The translations under genes and the position numbers were made by a program. 64,000 bases of DNA, from assembly GCF_040256395.1 (NCBI RefSeq), contig NZ_CP158299.1:2385501-2449500 (forward strand). Reading direction: 5' to 3'. Shown in pieces: positions 23,028 through 36,396 of the stretch. This DNA comes from Deinococcus sonorensis KR-87. Its GTDB lineage: Bacteria; Deinococcota; Deinococci; Deinococcales; Deinococcaceae. Numbering within the stretch: position 1 is the stretch's first letter; each line of letters opens with the position of its first letter. Below the pieces are notes generated by a model that saw only the letters and a list, made by a program, of their open reading frames with translations, did no database searches and was not told the DNA's origin.

Positions 23028-23286
23028 GCGGCGGGCCGCGTCTGGGGTGCGCGGCGGTCTATGGCTTTGAAGGGCCACCCGGCTGCCGCCGTCGTTGAGG
23101 TGAGGCGGTATTCAAGCAGTGGAAGGGGAGACGATGAGCCTGCGGCCGGTGTGCCCTCAGCGGTGCAGGCCAGTAATGTGGCGTCCCGGTGCAGCCGGGC
23201 AGATTGATCTGATTCGCAGTTGTGTGGCCGTTGCAGCTTTTTGAGAGCCAGCGTGCTGCAGGGGCAGAGTGTACCGGTCTTCATCC

Positions 23287-23340
23287 GTATGAAAACGGAA
23301 GCCGGCCGATTTACCGGGTGGCCGGCTTCCGTTTTCATAC
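23287..23340 (-). terminator. Strong terminator of the argF-argC operon
   Basis: A perfect 21-base inverted repeat with a 12-base loop begins three bases after the argC stop. The G/C-rich core (GGAAGCCGGCC / GGCCGGCTTCC) is flanked by AAAAC and GTTTT, so the T-run follows the stem in both directions. It is by far the longest perfect hairpin at a gene end here. Confidence 0.85.
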
Positions 23341-23343
23341 GCT

Positions 23344-24309
23344 CTACGCCAGGGCTGCCCCTGCATCCACGCTGTCTCTGACCTGCAGGCCCAGCATCAG
23401 CTCCAGGTTCTGTACGGCCGCGCCGCTTGCGCCTTTGCCCAGGTTGTCCAGCCGGGCCACCAGCAGCGCCTGCTCCGTGGCCGGATTGCTGTACACGAAC
23501 AGCTGCATCTGGTTGGTGTCGTTCAGCGCCTGTGGGTCCAGGATCGCCGGTTCGTTGCTGAAGGGCATCACGTGCACATAGGGTTGCCCCCGGTAGTGCT
23601 GCGCCAACGCCGCATGCAGCTGCTCCGCCGTCTGCCCGATCAGGCGCAGGTGGACCGGCACCTGCACGATCATTCCCTGGCGCCAGCCGCCCACGTTCGG
23701 GGCGAAGAGCGGCGCAAAGCTCAGGCCGCCGTAGCGCTGCATCTCCGGGACATGCTTGTGGCTCAGCTGCAGGCCGTAGCTCTTGAACGGGCCGCCCATC
23801 GGGTGCTCGGTGCCCTGCTCGTGAGCGTCCACCAATGCCCGGCCCCCGCCACTGTAGCCGCTGAAGCCCGCCACGCTCACCGGATACTCGGGCGGGAGCA
23901 GGCCGGCTTCGGTCAGCGGACGGAGCAGCGCGATCGCTCCGGTGCTGTAGCAGCCGGGATTGCTGACCCGGGCGGAGGACCTGATGGCCTCCGGCTGGCC
24001 CGCCGTCAGCTCGGGAAAGCCGTACACCCAGCCGTCGCTGACCCGGTGGGCGGACGAGGCGTCCAGAATCCGGGTGGTGGGGTTCTCGACCAGCGTCACC
24101 GCCTCGCGGGCCAGATCATCGTGCAGGCACAGGATGGCCACGTCAGCGCTGTTCAGCAGCTCGCGCCGCGCCTCCGGGTCCTTGCGCCGCTCCGGGGCGA
24201 TGCTCAGCAATTCGATGTCCTGGCGGCCCTCCAGCCGCGCGCGGATCTGCAGGCCGGTGGTGCCGGCCTCTCCGTCAATAAAGATGCGTGGCGTCTTCAC
24301 GTGTTCCAT
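23344..24309 (-). CDS. argC: N-acetyl-gamma-glutamyl-phosphate reductase, type 2
   Basis: Reduces N-acetyl-glutamyl phosphate to the semialdehyde in arginine synthesis. The 321-residue protein is of the short type: nucleotide-binding [13 protein letters not shown] (10-22), active-site C120 in SNPGCYSTG and the basic patch [10 protein letters not shown]. Its start overlaps the end of the GNAT gene by 13 bases, so it is co-transcribed with argF and that gene, and ends just before a strong terminator. Confidence 0.95.
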   Translation of the reverse strand: MEHVKTPRIFIDGEAGTTGLQIRARLEGRQDIELLSIAPERRKDPEARRELLNSADVAILCLHDDLAREAVTLVENPTTRILDASSAHRVSDGWVYGFPELTAGQPEAIRSSARVSNPGCYSTGAIALLRPLTEAGLLPPEYPVSVAGFSGYSGGGRALVDAHEQGTEHPMGGPFKSYGLQLSHKHVPEMQRYGGLSFAPLFAPNVGGWRQGMIVQVPVHLRLIGQTAEQLHAALAQHYRGQPYVHVMPFSNEPAILDPQALNDTNQMQLFVYSNPATEQALLVARLDNLGKGASGAAVQNLELMLGLQVRDSVDAGAALA

Positions 24310-24851
24310 TCCTCTCTCAGCAGAGCGTAGATGGCGTCGTCGGTCCAGGTGCCACGGTGCCAGTAGCTCTGCAGCTGCGTGCCCTCGTGCCGGAAGCCCA
24401 ATCGCTCCAGCAACCGGCGCACCCCCTCGTTGCGTGGGTCGATGCTGGCGGACACCCGGTGCAGCCGAAGTGTTCCGAACACGTGGCCCAGCAGGGCCGT
24501 CAGCGCCTCCTGAGCGTACCCCTGACCCTGGGCCTCCGGCGAGAGCGTGACCCCCACTTCCGCCTGCCCCCCGGCCCCTCGGTCGAAGGTTCTCAGCGCC
24601 ACGTCGCCCATCAGCTGACCGGTACTGGTCAGCGTCACGGCGATCTGGACCCAGCCCTCGTCGCCCGGAGCGCGGCCCTGCATCGCCTCAATCAGCGCCT
24701 GGGCCTGCTCCAGGGTGTAGGGCAGCGGCCAGGCCTGGAAGGCCGCCACCTGCGGGTCGTTGCGGTAGCGGGCCAGGACGGGAGCGTCGTGCTGCTGCAG
24801 CGGGCGCAGCAGCAACCGTGAACTCCGGATGGTCCAGCTGTCGGTGACCAT
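24297..24851 (-). CDS. GNAT family N-acetyltransferase inside the arg operon
   Basis: A 184-residue RimJ/RimL-type acetyltransferase: [12 protein letters not shown] at the N-terminus, acetyl-CoA loop [12 protein letters not shown] (about 114-125) and [19 protein letters not shown] near the end. Acceptor unknown. It starts five bases after argF and overlaps argC, so it is made with the arginine enzymes; a link to an N-acetylated arginine intermediate is possible but unproven, since ArgJ already supplies acetylglutamate. Confidence 0.85.
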   Translation of the reverse strand: MVTDSWTIRSSRLLLRPLQQHDAPVLARYRNDPQVAAFQAWPLPYTLEQAQALIEAMQGRAPGDEGWVQIAVTLTSTGQLMGDVALRTFDRGAGGQAEVGVTLSPEAQGQGYAQEALTALLGHVFGTLRLHRVSASIDPRNEGVRRLLERLGFRHEGTQLQSYWHRGTWTDDAIYALLREEWNT

Positions 24852-24856
24852 CCTGC

Positions 24857-25873
<1,017 letters not shown>

Positions 25874-25881
25874 AGGGCAAA

Positions 25882-25910
25882 ATTATACATAAGTGGTGCA
25901 ACTTCATGCA
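25882..25910 (-). promoter_or_regulatory. argF promoter with possible operator
   Basis: A perfect TATAAT (25882-25887, minus strand) lies eight bases before the argF ATG. Just upstream, 25897-25910 reads TGCA-N6-TGCA, a small dyad where an arginine repressor could act; this is only suggestive. Confidence 0.5.
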
Positions 25911-25922
25911 GTTGCGTCCGAC

Positions 25923-26807
<885 letters not shown>

Positions 26808-26814
26808 GCGGCCA

Positions 26815-26820
26815 AGCATA
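26815..26820 (-). promoter_or_regulatory. -10 hexamer of purU
   Basis: TATGCT on the minus strand, seven bases before ATG 26807. Confidence 0.45.
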
Positions 26821-26876
26821 GCAACGCTCAAGGCGGGCCGGCGGCGCGTTGCCCAGCCCGCCTGATAGCCTGCCGT

Positions 26877-27958
<1,082 letters not shown>

Positions 27959-27962
<4 letters not shown>

Positions 27963-28483
27963 CCGGTCCGGTCTGGCTCATCTCCGGATGCCCGGGGGTC
28001 GGCAAGAGCAGCGTGAGCCGCGCCCTGCTGACCCGCTTCCCGCGTGGCCTGCACCTGCCGGTGGACGATCTGCGCGAACTGGTGGTCTCGGGCATCTCGC
28101 ACCCGTCCATGACGCCCAACCCGGAGACCGACCGCCAGTTCCGGCTGGCCCGGCAGGCGGCGGCCCATCATGCCCGCCTGTACGCGGAGGCAGGCTTTGC
28201 GGTGACGGTGGACGACGTGCTGTGCCCGCAGGATGCGGCGCTGTTCCTGGCCGCGCTGGAGGGGCTGGAGGTTCACCGGGTCTTTCTGGCGCCGGGGCTG
28301 GAGGTGGCGCAGGCGCGCAACGCTGCCCGGCTCACCAAGGCCTTTGAGCCGGCCACGCTGGCGCCCCTGATCGCGGCCCTGTACCCCGCCATGCCGCCGG
28401 AGGCCTACCGGGAAGCCGGCTGGACCGTGCTGGACACGGCTGAGCTGACGGTGGAACAGACGGTGGACCGGCTGCTCCGCTGA
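27959..28483 (+). CDS. P-loop ATPase/kinase-like protein
   Basis: A 174-residue P-loop protein with Walker [10 protein letters not shown] (residues 10-18), a DD motif (LPVDDLREL) about 20 residues later and a second one in [14 protein letters not shown], as in small-molecule kinases such as chloramphenicol phosphotransferase-like or zeta-like proteins. [19 protein letters not shown] resembles the lid region. Substrate unknown. Coupled to the aminopeptidase gene by ATGA. Confidence 0.8.
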
Positions 28484-28493
28484 TTCAGACGAC

Positions 28494-28523
28494 ACCGGGG
28501 CCACTGCTTTCAGTGGCCCCGGT
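28494..28523. terminator. Bidirectional terminator hairpin
   Basis: Perfect 13-base stem ACCGGGGCCACTG / CAGTGGCCCCGGT with a four-base CTTT loop, placed between convergent stops at 28483 and 28538. The T-run is weak on both sides. Confidence 0.7.
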
Positions 28524-28537
28524 TCGTTGTTGGTCGG

Positions 28538-28942
28538 TTAGCGCGAGCAGTAGCGTTGGACGTCCGGGTCAAAGGCGCCGATCAGCCCGAACACGGCCAG
28601 CAGCGTTCCGAAGGGGAAATTCAGGATGTTCAGCACAAACAGCACGACCGCCGCGATGCGCCCCCAGCTGCGCCCCTGCACCACAGCCCGGTAGGTCAGG
28701 AACGTGAACACCAGGATGATGAGCTGCACCACCTCCGCCACCGCGATGGCGCTGCCGGTCACGGTGCGGGCCAGCTGCACGTCCTGGGAGGCGAGCGTGG
28801 TGTCGCCGGACAGGATGGCGGTGATCAGGGGCCACACCAGCGGCACCAGAATCACGGCCAGCACCTGAAACACCATCAGCACGATCAGGGGGACCGTCAC
28901 CCAGTTGAGTTTCTCCGGTTGGCCGAGGGCTGCTTGGCTCAT
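28538..28942 (-). CDS. Small integral membrane protein
   Basis: A 134-residue protein with about four hydrophobic segments (15-45, 62-85, 95-115, 113-125) and a short charged C-terminus (DPDVQRYCSR). Similar small multi-helix proteins of unknown function are common; none can be named. The start has a -10 hexamer six bases away, so it is transcribed alone. Confidence 0.7.
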   Translation of the reverse strand: MSQAALGQPEKLNWVTVPLIVLMVFQVLAVILVPLVWPLITAILSGDTTLASQDVQLARTVTGSAIAVAEVVQLIILVFTFLTYRAVVQGRSWGRIAAVVLFVLNILNFPFGTLLAVFGLIGAFDPDVQRYCSR

Positions 28943-28948
28943 GCTTCT

Positions 28949-28954
28949 AATGTA
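28949..28954 (-). promoter_or_regulatory. -10 hexamer of the membrane protein gene at 28538
   Basis: TACATT on the minus strand, six bases before ATG 28942; the surrounding bases are A/T-rich for this genome. Confidence 0.5.
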
Positions 28955-28965
28955 CTAAATCCGGA

Positions 28966-30099
28966 TCACTTCGTATAGGTGATGCGGTAGACCGTGCCGT
29001 TGCCGTCGTCGGTCAGCAGCATCGAGCCGTCGGCGGCCGTCACCACCGCCACCGGCCGGCCGTTCACCTGCTGGCCGTTCAGGAACCCGGTCAGGAAGTC
29101 GGTCACCTTGCCGCTCTTGGGATCAATCATCACGACCTTGTAGCCGCTCTTCTCGCTGCGGTTCCACGAGCCGTGCAGCGCCGCGAACAGCATGCCCTGA
29201 TAGGCGCTGGGGAAGGCCTTGCCGGTGTAGAAGTTGATGCCCAGCGGCGCGCTGTGGGCGGTCACGGTGGCGAAGGCCGGCTTGGCGGTGTCGCACACCG
29301 CGGCCGTCTTGCGCCCGAAGTCCTTGTCGTAGGTCTGCTCGCCGTTCAGGGTGTAGCAGTACGGCCACCCGTAGAAGCCGCCGGCAGACAGCTTGAAGAA
29401 CGCTTCGGGCGGCACGTTGTCGCCCAGCTGGTCCCGGCCGTTCATGGAGGCGTAGAGGGTGGTGCCCTGCCACGCCAGGCCCACACTGTTGCGCAGGCCG
29501 CTGGCGTACACCTTGCCGTTCTTGCCGTCCGCGTCAAACACCCACACGGCGGCGCGCTTGGGGTCGCTCTCCTCGCAGACATTACAGCTGCTGCCCGTCG
29601 CCACGTACATCCGGTCGTCCGGCCCGAACACCACCGTGCGGGTGCTGTGGCCGGCCCCGCTCGGGAGGTCCACCAGTTTTTCGGCCGGCCCGGTGGCCTT
29701 CAGGTCGCCGGACTTGTACGGGAAGCGCACCACCGCGTTGGTGTTGGCGACGTACAGCGCGTTGCCGTGGAAGGCCAGTCCGTGCGGCTGGGACAGCCCA
29801 CTGGCGAACACCGCCTTGCTGTCCGGCTTGCCGTCCTTGTTGCGGTCCGGCAGCACATACACGGTCCCGGCGCCGGTGTCGCTCAGGAAGATGTCGCCGT
29901 TGGGGGCCACGGCCAGCAGCCGCGGGGCCTTGAAGCCGTCGGCATACACCGACACCTTGAAGCCTTCCGGAGCCTGGATGGTGAAGCTGGGGGCGGCCCC
30001 CACATTGGGCGCCTGGGCCGTGGTGGACGGGCTGGACGACTGGGCGCAGGCCGACACGCTGAGCAGCAGGCCCAGCAGGGCCGTCAGGGGACGTTTCAT
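28966..30099 (-). CDS. PQQ-dependent sugar dehydrogenase-like lipoprotein
   Basis: Secreted beta-propeller of the glucose/sorbosone (aldose sugar) dehydrogenase family, 377 residues. The signal peptide ends in a lipobox SVSAC (C18). Propeller blades show GFKAPRLLAVAPNGDIFLSD, SQPHGLAFHG with the likely catalytic His, VGLAWQG and GKVTDFLTGFL. A Cys pair SSCNVCEESD may form a disulphide. The substrate is not clear from sequence, and many homologues have no measured activity. ATG 30099 is chosen over one eight codons upstream because of the -10 hexamer. Confidence 0.85.
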   Translation of the reverse strand: MKRPLTALLGLLLSVSACAQSSSPSTTAQAPNVGAAPSFTIQAPEGFKVSVYADGFKAPRLLAVAPNGDIFLSDTGAGTVYVLPDRNKDGKPDSKAVFASGLSQPHGLAFHGNALYVANTNAVVRFPYKSGDLKATGPAEKLVDLPSGAGHSTRTVVFGPDDRMYVATGSSCNVCEESDPKRAAVWVFDADGKNGKVYASGLRNSVGLAWQGTTLYASMNGRDQLGDNVPPEAFFKLSAGGFYGWPYCYTLNGEQTYDKDFGRKTAAVCDTAKPAFATVTAHSAPLGINFYTGKAFPSAYQGMLFAALHGSWNRSEKSGYKVVMIDPKSGKVTDFLTGFLNGQQVNGRPVAVVTAADGSMLLTDDGNGTVYRITYTK

Positions 30100-30105
30100 G
30101 CCACC

Positions 30106-30111
30106 AGGGTA
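30106..30111 (-). promoter_or_regulatory. -10 hexamer of the sugar dehydrogenase-like gene
   Basis: TACCCT on the minus strand, six bases before ATG 30099; decides the start codon. Confidence 0.45.
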
Positions 30112-30178
30112 GGGCGCGGCCATGAAGATCAGCGGGGGAGAGCGTGAAGCAGCGCCTGCAGATGGGTGAGGCTGCGGC

Positions 30179-31513
30179 TCACCCGTGTGGTGCGGGTGTC
30201 CGCACGTCGTGCGCGAGGTACTCGAACCGGGCGCCCAGGGCTTCCAGGTGCTGGAAGAAGTCCGGGTAGCTCTTGCGGATGTGATGGGCTCCGGTGATGG
30301 TGATCGGCTGCGCCGCCCGCAGCCCCAGCAGCGTCAGCAGCATGATCATGCGGTGGTCGCCGTGCCCGTCGGCCGTCACGCCGCCCGCCACCGGCCCGCC
30401 GGTCACGCTCAGGTTGTCGGCGGTCTCGCTGGCCTGCAGCCCCAGCCGTTCCAGCTCCCGGCGCGTGTCGGAGATGCGGTCGCATTCCTTGAGCCGCAGG
30501 GTCGACACGTTTTCCCAGGTGGTGGTGCCCTCCGCGCTGGCGGCGGCGGCCGTGAGCGCCTGGACCGCGTCGGTGAAGCCGTCGCCGTCGCGCACCACGG
30601 CCCGCAGCGGCTGACCGCCCCGCACCCGCAGCGTGTCGCCCTCGCGCACGATGTCCGCCCCCATCTCGCGCAGCACGTCCACCGCCTCACGCTCGCCCTG
30701 CAGGTCCTGGGCGCGCAGGTTGTGCAGCGTCACCTCGCCGGGGAGCAGCGCCGCTGCCGCCAGGATCGCCGCCGACCCCGGGTAGTCGCCCGGCACCTCA
30801 GCCCGTTCCAGCCGGTAGCGCTGAGCGCCAGGAATCTGAATGCGCCGGAGGTCCTCGCTGGCGCTGGCCTGCACCCCGAAGGCCCGCAGCGTGTCCAGGG
30901 TCTGACGCAGCGGCGCGTGGCTCTTGATGTCGCCGGTCAGTCGCAGGTCCAGCCCGTCCGGCAGCAGCGGGGCCAGGAACATCAGCGCCGAGGCGTACTG
31001 GCTGCTGCGCTCGGCGCTCACCTCCACCGGGCCGCCACGCACCGGCCCGGCCACCGACAGCGGCAGGCGGCCCTCCTGACTCTCGGTGCGGGCGCCCAGT
31101 CGCTCCAGGGCCTCCAGCAGGTCGCCCTGCGGCCGCCGGCCCAGGCTATCTGGATGGTCGGTGACGAAGCGGGTGCCGCCGGTCAGCGCGGCCACGGCCA
31201 TCAGAAAGCGCGCGACCGCGCCCGCGTTGCCGGGGTTCAGCGTCACGCCGTCGCGCGGCCGGCTGCCGAAGCCGCGCACCACCACGTCTGCCCCTACCCG
31301 CTCAATTCCCGCGCCCCAGGCCGACAGACAGGCCAGCATCGCCTCGGCGTCCTCGGAGGTGGCGGCCCCCACCACACGGGTCTGCCCCTCGCTGAGCGCG
31401 GCGGCCAGCAGGTAGCGGGTGGTGTAGTTCTTGCTCGGTTGCGCCCGCAGCGTGCCGCGCAGTTCGGCCACCGGGAACACCAGCACATCGAAACGGTCGG
31501 GCAGCTCGCTCAT
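30179..31513 (-). CDS. aroA: 3-phosphoshikimate 1-carboxyvinyltransferase (EPSP synthase)
   Basis: Sixth step of the shikimate pathway, adding enolpyruvate from PEP to shikimate 3-phosphate. The 444 residues hold the family blocks in a divergent form: QPSKNYTTRYLLAAAL (usual PGSKSxSxRALLLAAL, so the shikimate-binding Ser next to Lys is Asn), LNPGNAGAVARFLM (usual NxGNAGTxxRxL), SSQYASALM, RLKECDRISDT and GHGDHRMIM with the catalytic-region Asp/His. Conserved Lys and Arg of the first motif are kept. The same variant is known to me from Deinococcus AroA. Confidence 0.93.
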   Translation of the reverse strand: MSELPDRFDVLVFPVAELRGTLRAQPSKNYTTRYLLAAALSEGQTRVVGAATSEDAEAMLACLSAWGAGIERVGADVVVRGFGSRPRDGVTLNPGNAGAVARFLMAVAALTGGTRFVTDHPDSLGRRPQGDLLEALERLGARTESQEGRLPLSVAGPVRGGPVEVSAERSSQYASALMFLAPLLPDGLDLRLTGDIKSHAPLRQTLDTLRAFGVQASASEDLRRIQIPGAQRYRLERAEVPGDYPGSAAILAAAALLPGEVTLHNLRAQDLQGEREAVDVLREMGADIVREGDTLRVRGGQPLRAVVRDGDGFTDAVQALTAAAASAEGTTTWENVSTLRLKECDRISDTRRELERLGLQASETADNLSVTGGPVAGGVTADGHGDHRMIMLLTLLGLRAAQPITITGAHHIRKSYPDFFQHLEALGARFEYLAHDVRTPAPHG

Positions 31514-31520
31514 GGCCCCC

Positions 31521-31526
31521 AGGATA
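31521..31526 (-). promoter_or_regulatory. -10 hexamer of aroA
   Basis: TATCCT on the minus strand, seven bases before ATG 31513. Confidence 0.45.
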
Positions 31527-31582
31527 GGCGAGCCGGGGCAGGCCGCAGCGTGGTGGGCAAGACAGGGCCACGGGAGCGGCGG

Positions 31583-31588
31583 TACGCT
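31583..31588 (+). promoter_or_regulatory. -10 hexamer of the GNAT gene at 31595
   Basis: TACGCT six bases before the ATG, divergent from the aroA promoter about 60 bases away. Confidence 0.45.
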
Positions 31589-31594
31589 TCAGAC

Positions 31595-32071
31595 ATGCCC
31601 ATTGACCTGCGCCCGATGACCGCCGAAAGTTTCCAGCGTTTCATGGACCGGGCAATTCCGGACTACGCCGCCGAGAAGGTCCGCAGCGGCGAATGGAGCG
31701 AGGCCGAGGCCGTGGAGCGGTCCACCGCCGATTTCCGGGACCTGCTGCCGGACGGCCTGGACAGCGCGGGCAATTTCCTCTTCGACCTGCACGACCCGGA
31801 ACTGGGCCAGGACGTGGGGGTGCTGTGGTACGCGCTGCGGACCAACGGGGGAGAACCGTCGGCCTTCGTCTATGAGGTGGCGGTCTTTCCACAGTTCCAG
31901 CGCCGCGGCTACGCCAGCGAGGCGTTCCGGCTGCTGGACCGGCACGCCGCTGCTCAGGGAGCCAGCCGGGTCAGGCTGCATGTGTTCGGTCATAACCACC
32001 CGGCCCGCGCCCTGTACGAGCGGCTGGGCTTCGAACCCACCAACCTGATCCTGAGCCGCCCCATCCGCTGA
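31595..32071 (+). CDS. GNAT family N-acetyltransferase
   Basis: A 158-residue acetyltransferase. The acetyl-CoA loop is VFPQFQRRGYASEAFRLL (about 98-115; Q/RxxGxA type), followed by RVRLHVFGHNHPARALYERLGF with the usual N-x-x-A-x-x-L-Y motif. The N-terminal half contains a long acidic helix (EWSEAEAVERSTADFRDLLP). Acceptor unknown. It ends 34 bases before the carboxynorspermidine synthase gene, which has its own -10 hexamer. Confidence 0.88.
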   Translation: MPIDLRPMTAESFQRFMDRAIPDYAAEKVRSGEWSEAEAVERSTADFRDLLPDGLDSAGNFLFDLHDPELGQDVGVLWYALRTNGGEPSAFVYEVAVFPQFQRRGYASEAFRLLDRHAAAQGASRVRLHVFGHNHPARALYERLGFEPTNLILSRPIR

Positions 32072-32089
32072 GCCCGGACGCCGCTGGGG

Positions 32090-32095
32090 TACACT
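32090..32095 (+). promoter_or_regulatory. -10 hexamer of the carboxynorspermidine synthase gene
   Basis: TACACT nine bases before ATG 32105; the mRNA would have no leader or one of a few bases. Confidence 0.45.
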
Positions 32096-32104
32096 GGCCC
32101 CCGT

Positions 32105-33322
32105 ATGAGCAAGGTCATCATCATCGGCGCGGGCGGCGTGGGCAACGTGGTCGCCAAGAAGTGTGCCCAGAACGACGAAGTCTTCAGCGAGGTGCTGATC
32201 GCCACCCGCACCGTCAGCAAGGCCGACAAGATCGTGGCCGAGATCCACGAGCACTTCCCGAACAGCCGGGCCGTCTTTTCCACCCGCGCGGTGGACGCCG
32301 ACAACGTGCCGGCCCTGGTGGAGCTGTTCCGCGAGTTCCAGCCGGAACTGGTGATCAACGTGGCGCTGCCGTACCAGGACCTGACCATCATGGACGCCTG
32401 CCTGGAAGCGGGCGTGCATTACCTGGACACCGCCAACTACGAGCCGCGCGACGTGGCGAAGTTCGAGTACTCCTGGCAGTGGGCCTACCGCGAGCGCTTC
32501 GAGCAGGCGGGCCTGATGGCCCTGCTCGGCTGCGGTTTCGACCCGGGCGCCACCAACGTGTTCACCGCCTACCACGCCAAGCACCACTTCCAGGCCATCG
32601 AGTACCTGGACATCGTGGACTGCAACAACGGCAACCACGGCAAGGCCTTCGCCACCAACTTCAACCCCGAGATCAACATCCGCGAGATCACCGCCAACGG
32701 GCGCTACTGGGACAACGGCAACTGGGTGGAGACCCGGCCGCTGGAGATCAGCCAGGACATCTACTACCCGAAGGTCCAGACCCGCACCAGCTACGTGCTG
32801 TACCACGAGGAACTGGAGTCGCTGGTCATCAACTTCCCGACCATCAAGCGCGCTCGCTTCTGGATGACCTTCGGGGAGAGCTACATCCGGCACCTGAACG
32901 TGCTGGAGGGCATCGGCATGACCAGCATCGAGCCGATCAACTTCCGGGGCCAGCAGATCGCGCCGCTGGAGTTCCTGAAGGCTGTGCTGCCGGCCCCCGA
33001 GAGCCTGGCCGAGAACTACACCGGCCAGACCTGCATCGGGGTGCAGGCGAAGGGCATCGGCAAGGACGGCCAGCCGAACGTGCACTTCGTGTACAACGTC
33101 TGCGACCACGCGGCCACCTACAAGGAGGTGCAGGCGCAGGGCGTCAGCTACACCACCGGCGTGCCGGCCATGATCGGGGCCATGCTGATGCTGCAGGGCA
33201 TCTGGCAGAAGCCGGGCGTCTACAACGTCGAGGAGTTCGACCCGGACCCGTTCATCGACGCGATGAACCGCTGGGGCCTCCCGGTGGATCAGCTGGGCGG
33301 CATTGAACTCGTCCGCGACTGA
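32105..33322 (+). CDS. Carboxynorspermidine/carboxyspermidine synthase (saccharopine dehydrogenase family)
   Basis: NADPH-dependent enzyme that joins aspartate semialdehyde and a diamine (diaminopropane or putrescine) by reductive amination; NspC then decarboxylates the product. The 405 residues start with a Rossmann motif KVIIIGAGGVGNVVAKKC (3-20), then INVALPYQDLTIMDACLEAG, HYLDTANYEP and GLMALLGCGFDPGATNVF, all typical of this branch and not of lysine-degrading saccharopine dehydrogenases. Together with nspC at 20440 it gives the window a full last half of the alternative spermidine route. Confidence 0.92.
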   Translation: MSKVIIIGAGGVGNVVAKKCAQNDEVFSEVLIATRTVSKADKIVAEIHEHFPNSRAVFSTRAVDADNVPALVELFREFQPELVINVALPYQDLTIMDACLEAGVHYLDTANYEPRDVAKFEYSWQWAYRERFEQAGLMALLGCGFDPGATNVFTAYHAKHHFQAIEYLDIVDCNNGNHGKAFATNFNPEINIREITANGRYWDNGNWVETRPLEISQDIYYPKVQTRTSYVLYHEELESLVINFPTIKRARFWMTFGESYIRHLNVLEGIGMTSIEPINFRGQQIAPLEFLKAVLPAPESLAENYTGQTCIGVQAKGIGKDGQPNVHFVYNVCDHAATYKEVQAQGVSYTTGVPAMIGAMLMLQGIWQKPGVYNVEEFDPDPFIDAMNRWGLPVDQLGGIELVRD

Positions 33323-33333
33323 AGGGTACAGAG

Positions 33334-33366
33334 GAGGGCGGCGGCCAGCTGTTGGCCGCCGCCCTC
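33334..33366. terminator. Bidirectional terminator between the synthase gene and dxs
   Basis: Perfect 14-base stem GAGGGCGGCGGCCA / TGGCCGCCGCCCTC with a five-base loop between convergent stops. GCCCTTTCTG follows on the plus side. Confidence 0.75.
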
Positions 33367-33377
33367 GCCCTTTCTGC

Positions 33378-35249
<1,872 letters not shown>

Positions 35250-35251
35250 CA

Positions 35252-35926
35252 TCAGCCTCCTGTGAAGTTGCGTGAGGCGAGCAGCAGCGCCTCCGGGGTG
35301 CGGACCTCGCCCACGTAGGGCGCGAACCACAGTTCCTGGGAGGCGGGGAACAGGCCGCCCACGTTGTCGGTGATCTGCCGGTTGATGACCCAGACGGTGT
35401 AGCTGCGTCCACCCACCGCGACGGTGCGGTGGTCCAGCACCGAGTAGCGGTAGCTGACCTTGCCACTCACGTTGGTCTTGCCGTCGTCGGAGAGCACCCG
35501 CACGTCGCTCTGGCCCTGCCAGCTGAGGCCCACCGCCCACGCACCCTCGGCCGGATACTCGCGCCAGGGGGGCGTCAGGGTCACGGTCAGGCCCGGCTTG
35601 CGGAAGCCGAGCAGCAGCACCCCGTCGCCGCTGAGCTGCCGGTAGGAGGTCTGGTCGGCGCCGCGTCCGCTCAGCAGGAAGCCCTGCACCTCCTGGCCCG
35701 CGAAGATGGTGGGCCCCTGGCTGCTCAGCACGTACGGCACGTCGGACGCGATCGCGCCGTCCGGCAGGTAATTCCAGCGCAGGCCCGCCTGGGACGGATA
35801 GAACGAGACCTGTGAGATGGTGGTGGTGGCGGTCAGCGCGGGCCCTTTGGTCTGCTGGGTGGGCGCGCATCCGGCCAGCGCGGCACCCAGCAGGGCCAGC
35901 GGCAGGAGGAAGCGGCGGGAACTCAT
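35252..35926 (-). CDS. Lipoprotein coupled to dxs
   Basis: A 224-residue exported lipoprotein: signal peptide with lipobox AALAGC (C20), then a predicted all-beta mature part ([64 protein letters not shown]). It was not recognised beyond that. Its stop overlaps the dxs start, so both are translated from one mRNA; no functional link to isoprenoids can be read. Confidence 0.75.
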   Translation of the reverse strand: MSSRRFLLPLALLGAALAGCAPTQQTKGPALTATTTISQVSFYPSQAGLRWNYLPDGAIASDVPYVLSSQGPTIFAGQEVQGFLLSGRGADQTSYRQLSGDGVLLLGFRKPGLTVTLTPPWREYPAEGAWAVGLSWQGQSDVRVLSDDGKTNVSGKVSYRYSVLDHRTVAVGGRSYTVWVINRQITDNVGGLFPASQELWFAPYVGEVRTPEALLLASRNFTGG

Positions 35927-35933
35927 AGGCCTG

Positions 35934-35939
35934 AGCATA
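35934..35939 (-). promoter_or_regulatory. -10 hexamer of the lipoprotein-dxs operon
   Basis: TATGCT on the minus strand, seven bases before ATG 35926; decides that start over an ATG four codons upstream. Confidence 0.45.
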
Positions 35940-35993
35940 GCGGGAAGCGGCCGGGATGAATGTCAATCTGGATAAAGAACGCAGCCCGGCGGG

Positions 35994-36359
35994 CTAGCTG
36001 CCGGGCCGTTCCTCCACCACCACGGCCGTGCCGTAGGCCAGCACCTCGGTCACGCCGTCGGTGATCTCGTTGGCGTCGTAGCGCATCGCCAGCACGGCGT
36101 TGGCGCCCAGCTCACGGGCGTGCTGCACCATCAGCTCGTACGCCTCCGCCCGCGCCTTCTCGGCCAGCTCGGTGTACAGCGTGATGTTGCCGCCCAGCAG
36201 CGTCTGCAACGACGCGCCCAGGTTGCCCAGCACGCTGCGCGAGCGCACGGTGAGGCCGCGCACCAGCCCCAGCTGCTGCACCACCCGGTGGCCCTCCAGC
36301 TCGTTGGTGGTGGTCACGATCAGGGCGCTGGGGACCGGACGGCCGGAGGGGGATGTCAT
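35994..36359 (-). CDS. YbjQ/UPF0145 family protein
   Basis: A 121-residue protein of the YbjQ family (a pentamer-forming fold once annotated as heavy-metal-binding). Typical blocks are [41 protein letters not shown] and [16 protein letters not shown]. Role not established. Oddly, its start codon and first five codons form one arm of a perfect 18-base inverted repeat. It follows the pspA-like gene by 37 bases and may be in the same transcript. Confidence 0.88.
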   Translation of the reverse strand: MTSPSGRPVPSALIVTTTNELEGHRVVQQLGLVRGLTVRSRSVLGNLGASLQTLLGGNITLYTELAEKARAEAYELMVQHARELGANAVLAMRYDANEITDGVTEVLAYGTAVVVEERPGS

Positions 36360-36386
36360 ACCTTCATGATGACATCCCCCTCCGGC
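36342..36386 (-). repeat. 18-base perfect inverted repeat over the ybjQ start
   Basis: Arms at 36342-36359 and 36369-36386 with a nine-base spacer. The downstream arm contains the ybjQ ATG. On mRNA read through from pspA the start codon would lie within the hairpin; a transcript beginning at the ATG could not form it. No T-run follows, so it is not a plain terminator. Confidence 0.85.
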
Positions 36387-36396
36387 TGAGCACCGC

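Noticed and set aside
23287..23340. Long inverted repeat as an insertion-sequence end or attachment site
   Set aside because: It is a perfect hairpin directly after argC with flanking A and T runs, which is explained by termination; no transposase is near.
35250..35966. N-terminal extension of the dxs frame by about 240 codons
   Set aside because: It lies over the lipoprotein gene in another frame and shows no domain; AGGAGG and the Dxs N-terminus mark the start at 35249.
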